Assembly (NCBI GenBank): GCA_947564265.1
Contig: CANOBK010000010.1
Location: forward strand, 1-57,301
DNA: 57,301 nucleotides
Direction: 5' to 3'
DNA from: an uncultured Caryophanales bacterium
GTDB lineage: Bacteria > Bacillota_I > Bacilli_A > RF39 > UBA660
Part shown: one piece after another, positions 41,265 to 48,140 of the stretch
Layout of the letters: every line of letters starts with the position of its first letter
Numbering within the stretch: the stretch's first letter is position 1
Made by a program: the position numbers and the translations under genes
Notes under the pieces: generated by a model
Told to the model about the DNA's origin: nothing
The model's database searches: none
Seen by the model: only the letters and a program-made list of their open reading frames with translations

Positions 41265-42708
41265 AACGATTAATTTTATCTAGGATTTTAACAAGATTAT
41301 TTTCTTCTTTTGGTTCCTCTAGAAAGTATCCTAAACAATAGGATAAATCACTATATTTTTCTAATATCACATCATCTGTTGGTTCATTTAAAATAAATGA
41401 TGTATGATCAAGATCAATGTTAGAATTTCCCCCTAAAAGGCTTTCGAATGCGGTTAATTTATTGACTGTTCTTTGGTAAAAACATGGTTTTAAATTCAAC
41501 GAGTATCCTTTGATAGTTGGATTCTCTTTTTCTATCTTTTTAATAATTAAATCATCATAGTAGGAACTAATTCCGCTACACTGCATTCCATAGACTCTAT
41601 CGCTTTTTGATTCGGTTCCAATTTCAGGAGTAAAGAATTTGTAGACACGTTCTCCCTGCTTAAAACATTGATCTCCTAAAGCGTCTTTTTGTAAAGAGAT
41701 TTGTTCACCATAAGAGATATATCCGTAGTCTCTAAAATTCTGAATCATGTGATCTAGGGTAGAGGAGTCAATATAAGATCCTTCATAAATTGTTTCTTCT
41801 TGTTGATTGAAAACTTTGATTCCATTTCCAAAGATTGTAAAATCTGCTTTTAATTTTATTGTTCCAAGTGTAGTAAAATCATTAAATAAGGTTACTTCGA
41901 TTCCTTTTCCTTTTTCTTTTTCTGGTCCTAAGTATCGATAATCAACACTTTCTCTTTGTGGTGTAAATCCACCAATTTTTCTCATACAATATTCTGGTCG
42001 ATTAGATAGAATGACAAGTTTATATCCATTTTTTTGTAAATCATTTAGATAGTGAATTCCTTCTACTGTATCTCTATAGTTAACTCCTAAGAGAGCAGTA
42101 TCACTGATTACGATTGTTTTTGGTTTCTTTTTTAAGTAAGGATGATACAGTTCTTTTCTTCTTAATATATTTGCAGATTCATAGGCCATATCACATTGAT
42201 AGGAAACTTCATACGCTTTATCATCTAGTTGAATTGGTGTAGCAGAAAAAACTTGAATATTTTTGCATCCTTCTTTTTCTAGAATGTCTCTCGTAATCTC
42301 TTTTGCTCTTTTTGCTTCTAGAACAGAGATAATAATAGTTCCTGATTTTTTTGCATATTTTCTTTGAATTTCAAACTCTTCTTTTGTTAGAGAAAGCCTT
42401 TCTAAAGGATTTGTTTTTAGGGAAGCATGGGTTAGCTCTATCGGCAGTTTTTGATACCATTCCCAAACTTTTATTTTATTTTTTTCGATATCACAAAGTT
42501 TATATGTTTGTCCTTCTTGGTCTTCTTTTATCCAAGTAGGAGAGGATGCATCAACTTCATAGGGACAATTCATAATTTCTAATTCCTTTTGAATCGCTTC
42601 TGTAAATTTGGCTATTTTATCTTTTGATAGTTTCGTTTCTCCATATACATTATAATTATAAATTAAAGCAATGGCTACAATTTCCATTTGACTAATCTGT
42701 AATTTCAT
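41263..42708 (-). CDS. Hypothetical protein, possible HAD-like centre
   Basis: This 481-residue protein is unrecognised overall. The central part TIVISDTALLG, followed by LNDLQKNGYKLVILSNRPEYC, has the look of HAD motifs I and II, but the second acidic residue of DxD is missing. A first region includes TIIISVLEAKRAKEITRDIL, which could be an FAD/NAD-like or receiver-like beta-alpha unit. The C-terminus has 14 or so charged/aromatic repeats without motif. It overlaps the upstream gene (42705-43700) by four bases (TGATG-type coupling), so the two are one operon. Function unknown. Confidence 0.6.
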   Translation of the reverse strand: MKLQISQMEIVAIALIYNYNVYGETKLSKDKIAKFTEAIQKELEIMNCPYEVDASSPTWIKEDQEGQTYKLCDIEKNKIKVWEWYQKLPIELTHASLKTNPLERLSLTKEEFEIQRKYAKKSGTIIISVLEAKRAKEITRDILEKEGCKNIQVFSATPIQLDDKAYEVSYQCDMAYESANILRRKELYHPYLKKKPKTIVISDTALLGVNYRDTVEGIHYLNDLQKNGYKLVILSNRPEYCMRKIGGFTPQRESVDYRYLGPEKEKGKGIEVTLFNDFTTLGTIKLKADFTIFGNGIKVFNQQEETIYEGSYIDSSTLDHMIQNFRDYGYISYGEQISLQKDALGDQCFKQGERVYKFFTPEIGTESKSDRVYGMQCSGISSYYDDLIIKKIEKENPTIKGYSLNLKPCFYQRTVNKLTAFESLLGGNSNIDLDHTSFILNEPTDDVILEKYSDLSYCLGYFLEEPKEENNLVKILDKINR

Positions 42709-43700
42709 TTCTTTTCCTCCTGATCTATTCCCATTTTTAATTTTTTTACTTTTTGGACAATTTTGTAATCACTTTCTGTAAGTGCACCTAACGTATATTC
42801 AAAATAAATATTTAGCCCTTCTTCGCTCATATTACTTAATAGTTTCCATATTTTTTTATCTATTTCATACTCTTTCCTTATTTGACTCTTGATGGAAGGT
42901 GAAAGCGATTCGAATTTTTCCATTCTAGGATCACTTCTTCTTAACTCTTTTCCTACTTCTTTTATATCATACCGATTCATCAGATAAATAGGGTACTGAT
43001 TTTGATTAAAATATTGAATCGCATCCAGTAGAGTAGGTTCTTCTTTCTCTAAGACGGTTGATAAAACTAAGTGAATTCTTTTTCTCATTTCTTCTTCAAT
43101 TTTTTTAACGATTTCTTCATCTGAACCTCTCGTAACTTGTTTTTCTCTTAATCTTCCAATTAGATTGTAAAAGAGATCTCTGTTTCCAAAAGAACCAAAA
43201 TAGTCTGTAAAGAAATTCATGACAGAGAACATTTTATGTTCTAAAAATTCCTTATCTGTATATTTTGAGTTGAAAGCAATTTCAGAAATTAATTTGTTTG
43301 CATCTGTTTCTCGAATTACAATTCCTAAAATATCTTTTGTCTCAATTCTATATTCTACATGCCTTTCATTCGTATAGTGATATCTATTTTTATGAAATTG
43401 CTTTTCTAGTGTATCTATTTCTCCAGAAAGAATAAAAGAGATTTTATTAGTATTAAAGTCATACAATTCATTTTGAATTTTATAATACCGAAATACGGTA
43501 AGAGGAAAGTGACTTACTGAAATGTATTGTTCTTTACAGCTGGCATGTGTATAATTTCGATAAAAACTTTTAATATTTAAGTCCTCTGCCGCTTTCTTTG
43601 ATAGAATTCCATTTTCTAAAATAGAGGTGAATCTAAAAAAATCAATATCAATCGCATGGTAGTAAAAGGAATCAATGTTTTCATATGATATTTCTTCCAT
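42705..43700 (-). CDS. Putative ADP-ribosyltransferase-like protein
   Basis: This is a 331-residue soluble protein. Its first 135 residues fit the pattern of ART-fold enzymes such as DarT or KptA-like proteins: an early His in FYYHAIDID, then FTSILENGILSKKAAEDL, the SVSHF and VFRYYK segments with Tyr, and a late Glu in RHVEYRIETKDILGIVI. That gives an H-Y-E arrangement by eye. The remaining 190 residues are helical and charged. I cannot confirm the family. ADP-ribosylation of a protein, DNA or RNA target is inference. No DarG-like macrodomain gene is adjacent; the coupled downstream gene could be its partner. Confidence 0.45.
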   Translation of the reverse strand: MEEISYENIDSFYYHAIDIDFFRFTSILENGILSKKAAEDLNIKSFYRNYTHASCKEQYISVSHFPLTVFRYYKIQNELYDFNTNKISFILSGEIDTLEKQFHKNRYHYTNERHVEYRIETKDILGIVIRETDANKLISEIAFNSKYTDKEFLEHKMFSVMNFFTDYFGSFGNRDLFYNLIGRLREKQVTRGSDEEIVKKIEEEMRKRIHLVLSTVLEKEEPTLLDAIQYFNQNQYPIYLMNRYDIKEVGKELRRSDPRMEKFESLSPSIKSQIRKEYEIDKKIWKLLSNMSEEGLNIYFEYTLGALTESDYKIVQKVKKLKMGIDQEEKK

Positions 43701-43728
43701 TAAAGTCCCTCCTAAAATATTGATATTT

Positions 43729-43814
43729 ATTATAAATCAAGAGTTTATTTTAGTAAATAAGATTTTTCCTTATTTTTAGTTACGATTTACAGATTTTCCT
43801 TTTTGTGTTATAAT
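43729..43814. promoter_or_regulatory. Divergent promoter pair
   Basis: Minus strand: TTTACT (43752-43757), 17 bp, TATAAT (43729-43734). Plus strand: TTTACA (43786-43791), 17 bp, TATAAT (43809-43814) with TG-T before it. Confidence 0.75.
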
Positions 43815-43838
43815 ATGCAACTATGAGGGGTGATTAAA

Positions 43839-44741
43839 ATGGCTGAAAGATTTATTAAAGAGGCAAGTCAATTAGCTAATCTATTAAGTAAAATGTATGG
43901 AGATAGAATTCAAATAGAAGATAATCCATTACGACTAACCAATTGTGGGGTTGATGGAGTTTTTGATTCTAAACAATTTGGAATTACTTTTCAGGGTGAT
44001 TTTTTAATTCTTTCTGTTGAAGCAAAAGGAAATAGTATTATCGAAGAACTTACAGCAATTTTAAAAGAAGTAATGGGAGGAGAACAACCATTATGTAGTT
44101 ATGATTTACAGGATAATGTAAGAAAAGAACGCATTATGCCAACGATTGAATGGGATTTATGTGATCCAGAAGGAAGAGTAAAAGAACTTGTCAACGGTAG
44201 GGGATACGATGGAGATTTTAATATTCTTAATTTAAAGTTATATAATTCTAAGAAGGTAGAAGATTATTTAGAGAGTGAAGAAGAGAAACAGGAGAAAATT
44301 AAGGATGCAAGGATTTATGGGATTGATCCAGGTTGTATTGATGTAAAGTCTGTAAAAGATATGAGTGAATTCGAATTGTTTTTGACAATTGAATCTTTGG
44401 GTGCATATATCTGGAAAATTAGGCATGAAATGGCTCATTATAGAATTCCTTATGTAGATTTAACAGAAGAAGATTATGGAATTGAATATTTAGTTTATCA
44501 AACAACGAGATTTGGTGTTGAATTAGAGGAACCAACAGTTGATAAACATGTTGAGAAAACGCCATCTTATAATGCATGGTATCAGTTTTATCATAATCAT
44601 CTTTATCAAGTATTAACAAAGGAGCAATGTCAAGAACTGAGTAAAATTATCCTAGAAGGTGGAGATTATTCTTCTTTCTTACCTAGTGGAAATTGGAAAG
44701 ATTTAATAGAGAAACCAACACAAAAAAGAATTCAAGAATAA
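43839..44741 (+). CDS. Hypothetical protein
   Basis: This is a 300-residue acidic soluble protein that I do not recognise. ATG 43839 is chosen with GAGGGGTG just upstream; an in-frame GTG at 43830 lies within that site. It begins MAERFIKEASQLANLLSKMYG and has SVEAKGNSIIEELTAILKEV. The C-terminal half has WKIRHEMAHYRIPYVDL, where HEMAH resembles a zinc-peptidase HExxH, with a later Glu-rich stretch but no clear third ligand. A metalloprotease is possible but unproven. Confidence 0.6.
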   Translation: MAERFIKEASQLANLLSKMYGDRIQIEDNPLRLTNCGVDGVFDSKQFGITFQGDFLILSVEAKGNSIIEELTAILKEVMGGEQPLCSYDLQDNVRKERIMPTIEWDLCDPEGRVKELVNGRGYDGDFNILNLKLYNSKKVEDYLESEEEKQEKIKDARIYGIDPGCIDVKSVKDMSEFELFLTIESLGAYIWKIRHEMAHYRIPYVDLTEEDYGIEYLVYQTTRFGVELEEPTVDKHVEKTPSYNAWYQFYHNHLYQVLTKEQCQELSKIILEGGDYSSFLPSGNWKDLIEKPTQKRIQE

Positions 44742-44775
44742 AAGAATATCAGAGATTGTTTTCTGATATTCTTTT
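44741..44775. terminator. Bidirectional terminator
   Basis: AAAGAATATCAGA pairs with TCTGATATTCTTT around an eight-base loop, with T or A runs on either side, between convergent genes. Confidence 0.85.
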
Positions 44776-45564
44776 TGTTTTATGATTGATTCGGTCATAA
44801 TATAGTGATAGAGATAACAGTTTTTGTTTATTATCCAGTTCTGGAATTTTTTCTCTTAGCTTTTGAAAATTTTCTTCTACTTCTTGATAAGATAGTTTCG
44901 CAATAGTTTCTCCATTAAACAGTTTATCGCTAGATTCTTTAGAGTCAAAAAAGGAATTAGAAGCAATATCTAAAATTGTGTCTCCTTTCTGTAAGTAGGA
45001 GTGATAATATCCACCAGAAAAAAGGTTTGGCATGTAGGAAAGTACGACAGAATAATCTTGATTTTTCTTAAGAAAATCATAAGATCTTTCATGACATTCT
45101 CCTATCAGTTGCTTTCTAAAAACATAAGCAGAGGGAGTGTTATAAAAAAGCCTACTTGCTTTTGATACTTTGATAGTACCAAGTACTGTTTCTAATGTAT
45201 ACTGATTATTTGATTGTGTAATCTCTTTAATTCCAGGCCATAGCGCATCTGCTTCATTTTCTCCTAATTCTTTCTTTTTTCCAAATAAATAGTAAATTCC
45301 ATTTCGGATAGATTCAGAATATTGAAACTTATTTTCTTCAAATAGTTCAATCCATTTTTGTTTTTCTTCTATACTTTCACTTAAAAAATAATTACCTAAT
45401 AAGTCCTCTATAAAATTTCCTGTATTAGGATATCGAAACTCACAACCAGGATTTCTTTTGGAATACTCAAATAGAATCCAAGCTGCGATTGAATTTTGTT
45501 TCCATTTGGACTTTGTCGCACGTATTTCTTGTTGTTCATATAAATCATCATATGTTATTTTCAT
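44749..45564 (-). CDS. Hypothetical protein with papain/transglutaminase-like C-H-D pattern
   Basis: This 271-residue soluble protein is not assigned. The segment IGECHERSYDFLKK, about 30 residues later GGYYHSYLQKGDTILDIASN, gives Cys, His and Asp in the order of transglutaminase-like or papain-like proteases. The first 130 residues are helical and charged. The ATG at 45564 is chosen because AGGAGA lies just before it; the open frame extends upstream through the ribosome binding site. It has its own TGATATAAT promoter. A cysteine hydrolase is a reasonable guess only. Confidence 0.5.
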   Translation of the reverse strand: MKITYDDLYEQQEIRATKSKWKQNSIAAWILFEYSKRNPGCEFRYPNTGNFIEDLLGNYFLSESIEEKQKWIELFEENKFQYSESIRNGIYYLFGKKKELGENEADALWPGIKEITQSNNQYTLETVLGTIKVSKASRLFYNTPSAYVFRKQLIGECHERSYDFLKKNQDYSVVLSYMPNLFSGGYYHSYLQKGDTILDIASNSFFDSKESSDKLFNGETIAKLSYQEVEENFQKLREKIPELDNKQKLLSLSLYYDRINHKTKRISENNL

Positions 45565-45593
45565 TTTTCTTCTCCTGTCAATCATTGGAGGTT

Positions 45594-45602
45594 ATTATAT
45601 CA
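45594..45602 (-). promoter_or_regulatory. Extended -10 TGATATAAT
   Basis: Minus-strand TG-A-TATAAT lies 30 bp before the start at 45564. Confidence 0.65.
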
Positions 45603-45657
45603 TATCTTCTAGAAAGGAAGAACATTTTTCTAATTTATGAATAATAGGAAGTGTTTT

Positions 45658-46866
45658 CTATTTTTTTTCATTGATATATTTTTTATTGATAATTGTAGTA
45701 ATTACACTATTTTCCAAAAAATAAGGGGTCATAATTAACTGTCCTCTATACTTTCCATGTTTTCCAAAACTATTATCTACTTTCAATTGTTTTATCTTAT
45801 CATTTTCTAGTAAGACTCCAGTAATACACATCGCATGATCGTAATTAATTAAATCTAATCGCATTTTTTGTTCCTTGGGAATTTTTTTAATATTCAATAA
45901 TTCATTTAGATTATAAAAATGATTGTCTAATACATTTTCATCATAATCTAGTGTTGTCGATTCTTCTGCTGAAAACCATACACTAATTCCGTCACTTAAT
46001 TGTTTTATAATTGATTTTTTTATTTGATCAATCGATACTTCTAGAATCGTTTCATTGGTATTTAAATAAATGTTTGGAATAAAAGAATAACTACTAAATA
46101 AGGTTTCTTTTGAGAAAGAGGTTACTGTTATATATTCTTCTAAAGCGTCTTCTAAATATTGTTTTTTAAATTGAAGTGGGGTAGTTCTAGTACCTTGAAA
46201 TTCAAAACTAGTAGGTGGATTGCCATATATTTTTGATAAAAATTGGTATACTTCATACATTAGGTTCTCTTTCTTTTTTTGTCTCTCTTCTTTGGGTAAT
46301 CCTATGAGTGATATGGCATCACATTTAATTTTAGCTCTTAATAGTTCTATTGTTAGGGAGTCATTATAATTCTTATTTACTTCTTCCATATCTTTTTTTG
46401 GAAGAAGCCCATATTTATTTACAATTTCTCTACAAAAATGAAATGTACCAAAACTACCAATATATCTATTAGTATTATGATTGATTTTTTCTAAGGATAG
46501 ATTGGGACAATCAATAAAACTATTATATAGAATATTTGCTTTTTCTAATTTATCAAAAAAATTAATATAATTGGAAGAAAAATCTAGTTTCTCTACATTT
46601 AATTTTGTATTTTTACGTAAAATATCTTTCACAACTCTTAAAAATGCATAAGTATTACACTGGTGACTTCCTAATTGATTATAGATTTTTGTCTCTGGTA
46701 CTTCAATATTAAATTCAAATTGGAATGCCTCTTTTTGCGTTTCATCAATACTTGCTTTCTTAATTCCCAATTCTTTGATTCTTTCTTCTATCTTTTTATT
46801 TTTCTCATTTTTGACATATTGTCTTTGAAATTCTTCAATGTGCTCTAATTCTATTTCAGTGTTCAT
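45658..46866 (-). CDS. Divergent aminopeptidase C / bleomycin hydrolase-like protease (C1B)
   Basis: At 402 residues it is slightly shorter than PepC (about 440). The catalytic Gln-Cys pair is kept with correct spacing in YNQLGSHQCNTYAFLR (PepC: NQxxSGRCW), the His in LINYDHAMCITGV (PepC: DHAMVxTG) and the Asn in KVDNSFGKHGKYRG (PepC: VENSWG). The usual Trp after the Cys is replaced by Asn. The family removes N-terminal residues from peptides in the cytoplasm. Sequence divergence suggests a changed specificity. AAGGAGGTACTT precedes the ATG, and a TGCTATAAT box lies 30-40 bases upstream. Confidence 0.75.
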   Translation of the reverse strand: MNTEIELEHIEEFQRQYVKNEKNKKIEERIKELGIKKASIDETQKEAFQFEFNIEVPETKIYNQLGSHQCNTYAFLRVVKDILRKNTKLNVEKLDFSSNYINFFDKLEKANILYNSFIDCPNLSLEKINHNTNRYIGSFGTFHFCREIVNKYGLLPKKDMEEVNKNYNDSLTIELLRAKIKCDAISLIGLPKEERQKKKENLMYEVYQFLSKIYGNPPTSFEFQGTRTTPLQFKKQYLEDALEEYITVTSFSKETLFSSYSFIPNIYLNTNETILEVSIDQIKKSIIKQLSDGISVWFSAEESTTLDYDENVLDNHFYNLNELLNIKKIPKEQKMRLDLINYDHAMCITGVLLENDKIKQLKVDNSFGKHGKYRGQLIMTPYFLENSVITTIINKKYINEKK

Positions 46867-46898
46867 AAGTACCTCCTTTTCTCTTTTTTCTATTTTAA

Positions 46899-46907
46899 AT
46901 TATAGCA
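46899..46907 (-). promoter_or_regulatory. Extended -10 TGCTATAAT
   Basis: Minus-strand TG-C-TATAAT, followed by AAAGGAGGTA before the PepC-like gene. Confidence 0.65.
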
Positions 46908-46921
46908 AAATTTAATGTATA

Positions 46922-46960
46922 AGAAAACTCGAACTCATAAATAATTTCAAAGTTCGAGTT
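46922..46960 (-). terminator. Probable original tRNA-Thr terminator, now 2.4 kb away
   Basis: On the minus strand AACTCGAAC pairs with GTTCGAGTT across a 17-base loop and runs into TTCTTAT. It directly follows the tRNA 3'-end remnant at 46951-46979, in the position expected for the terminator of tRNA-Thr before the island entered. Confidence 0.55.
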
Positions 46961-46979
46961 TGGTATCTATCTGGTGCCG
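46951..46979 (-). repeat. tRNA-Thr 3'-end direct repeat, copy 1 (att-like)
   Basis: A 29-bp segment matches 49394-49422 at 28 of 29 positions. It contains CGGCACCA (the tRNA-Thr 3' end, minus strand) and the 3' flank through ACTCGAACT. Confidence 0.85.
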
Positions 46980-47002
46980 TTGGGGTAGTTATCCACAACT
47001 TT

Positions 47003-47575
47003 TTACTTTAATATATGTTTCTTTATAATTTCTAGAGCTTCTGGCAATTCTTTAATTCCTGATTTTGGTCCTAAATGGCCTATATTTGGAATAAATATTT
47101 TTTCCGCATTAAATTTATCAGCATAGTATTCTAACTCTTTTAAAGAACTTATAGGATCATTATCACTATAAATAGCATACCTATATTTCATTAGTAAAAT
47201 GTCTTTTTCAATTTGTAATTCCGTTGGAAGAAACTCATCCATTATCTTATCAAAAGTATTTTCTTTATGAGTCTTATTTATAAATCCTGCGCAACTTATA
47301 TATACTTTAATTTTAACATTTTTTTCAGCAATGTATTTTGGAATAAAGTGTGCCCCTAGACTATGGGCAATTATAATAGAATCACTATTCAACGTTCCAT
47401 TTAATAAATATTGATCCAATATTTTCCTCCACTCATGGTAATTTGCATTCTCACCTGTTGGAAAATCTGGAAATATCACATTTAATCCTAAAGATGTACA
47501 TTCTTTTACTAAGTATGGTCCAAATGAATTCTTTGTGTTACCATTAAAACTATGAATAATAAATAAACTTTGCAT
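47003..47575 (-). CDS. RBBP9/YdeN-family serine hydrolase
   Basis: This is a 190-residue small alpha/beta hydrolase. The N-terminus FIIHSFNGNTKNSFGPYL, the nucleophile IIAHSLGAHF, the Asp in IYSDNDPISS and the His in IPNIGHLGPKSGI match the RBBP9/YdeN family, whose members are cytoplasmic serine hydrolases with poorly known substrates. It is the cargo gene of island unit 1: the tRNA 3'-end repeat lies 23 bases past its stop and the toxin cassette lies upstream on the opposite strand. Its promoter is TGTTATAAT at 47599-47607, with two palindromes just beyond. Confidence 0.85.
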   Translation of the reverse strand: MQSLFIIHSFNGNTKNSFGPYLVKECTSLGLNVIFPDFPTGENANYHEWRKILDQYLLNGTLNSDSIIIAHSLGAHFIPKYIAEKNVKIKVYISCAGFINKTHKENTFDKIMDEFLPTELQIEKDILLMKYRYAIYSDNDPISSLKELEYYADKFNAEKIFIPNIGHLGPKSGIKELPEALEIIKKHILK

Positions 47576-47598
47576 AATTTCATCCTTTCCTTAATGAT

Positions 47599-47607
47599 AT
47601 TATAACA
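47599..47607 (-). promoter_or_regulatory. Extended -10 TGTTATAAT
   Basis: Minus-strand TG-T-TATAAT, 24 bp before the hydrolase start, with AAGGAAAGGA as ribosome binding site. Confidence 0.65.
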
Positions 47608-47641
47608 AAATAAAATACTTTTATATATATTTTATTATTAC

Positions 47642-47695
47642 ATTTTGTCTTGACAAAATATTTAACCTCTAGGAATTTTGTCATACTAACAAAAT
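47642..47695. promoter_or_regulatory. Operator-like palindromes ATTTTGTC
   Basis: ATTTTGTC-TT-GACAAAAT (47642-47659) is a perfect inverted repeat. A second, looser one (ATTTTG ... CAAAAT, 47675-47695) follows, and the half-site ATTTTGTC occurs three times. They lie between the hydrolase promoter and the toxin promoter, so a repressor site is plausible. The rest of the 269-bp gap 47576-47844 is AT-rich with the toxin leader. Confidence 0.5.
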
Positions 47696-47750
47696 AACCT
47701 GCGGAGATTTCACATTTATAAAATTATTTATATAAATTATATTTGTTTGA

Positions 47751-47779
47751 TTGTTTTATGTGTATATATAAAGTATAAT
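47751..47779 (+). promoter_or_regulatory. Toxin A promoter TTGTTT-17-TATAAT
   Basis: -35 at 47751-47756, -10 at 47774-47779. The same TTGTTT-17 layout precedes toxin B. Confidence 0.75.
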
Positions 47780-47844
47780 TTGACTAGGAATATTTGATGT
47801 GAGTGTCATCCTCCAATCTTGAAAAAGGAAGGAGGTGGATATTG

Positions 47845-47937
47845 ATGAAGAAACGAGTTTATGTAATTAAACTTTGCAGATACATCTGTATCATTTTATC
47901 ACTTCTTACCTTATTGGTATTAGTTATAAAAAAATAG
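47845..47937 (+). CDS. Putative type I toxin peptide A (30 residues)
   Basis: This encodes MKKRVYVIKLCRYICI followed by ILSLLTLLVLVIKK: a basic end, one hydrophobic helix and a Lys-Lys tail, which is the profile of small membrane type I toxins. The ribosome binding site AAGGAGGTG is near perfect, seven bases from the ATG. A CCTCC at 47810-47814 can pair with it and hide it. GAGTGTC in the leader (47801-47807) can pair with GACACTC after the stop (47937-47943), giving the long-range 5'-3' closure known from such mRNAs. An antisense RNA promoter faces its 3' end. The coding call rests on this context and on the matching second cassette. Confidence 0.7.
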   Translation: MKKRVYVIKLCRYICIILSLLTLLVLVIKK

Positions 47938-48041
47938 ACACTCTTCAGCATTGATAGAGTGTCAGAATCTTTTAATAGAGGTGACATTCACTTGCAGAAT
48001 CGAATGTTCCTCTTTTTTTATTTTATGCAAGTTTCCTTGAC
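47928..48041 (-). ncRNA. Predicted antitoxin antisense RNA A
   Basis: A minus-strand transcript of about 110 nt would start near 48041, seven bases after the -10 at 48048-48053. It would end at the hairpin GACACTCT/AGAGTGTC (47937-47963) followed by TATTTTTTT. It overlaps the 3' part of the toxin mRNA for about 90 bases, as in TxpA/RatA and BsrG/SR4-type systems. Boundaries are predicted, not observed. Confidence 0.6.
47976..48019 (+). terminator. Toxin A mRNA terminator
   Basis: AGAGGTGACATTC pairs with GAATGTTCCTCT (one bulge) and is followed by seven Ts on the plus strand. Confidence 0.7.
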
Positions 48042-48126
48042 ATATTCATAATACCATAAAAAAAGACTTTTGACAAGTCCTCTATATCAAAGTTCGAATA
48101 GTTCGAACAGATTTGTCAATGGTGCC
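48002..48126. repeat. Duplicated cassette 3' module, copy 1
   Basis: About 125 bp matches 49299-49422. Both have GAATGTTCC, a 35-bp nearly identical core from TTTTATTTTATGCAAG to CATAATA, the GACTT/AAGTC hairpin, AGTTCGA and finally the tRNA 3'-end sequence GGTGCC. In this copy the tRNA-end part (48091-48126) is more degenerate. Confidence 0.85.
48048..48076 (-). promoter_or_regulatory. Antisense A promoter TTGTCA-17-TATTAT
   Basis: Minus strand: -35 TTGTCA (48071-48076), 17 bp, TG-G-TATTAT (-10 at 48048-48053). The -35 lies inside a GACTT/AAGTC hairpin that also looks like a minus-strand terminator. Confidence 0.75.
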
Positions 48127-48140
48127 CTAAGAAAGGACGT

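Noticed and set aside
46971-47000. A second tRNA gene next to the GGTGCC sequence
   Set aside because: Only the 3' end matches tRNA-Thr; no T arm, anticodon arm or D arm follows, so it is a remnant or att-like repeat.
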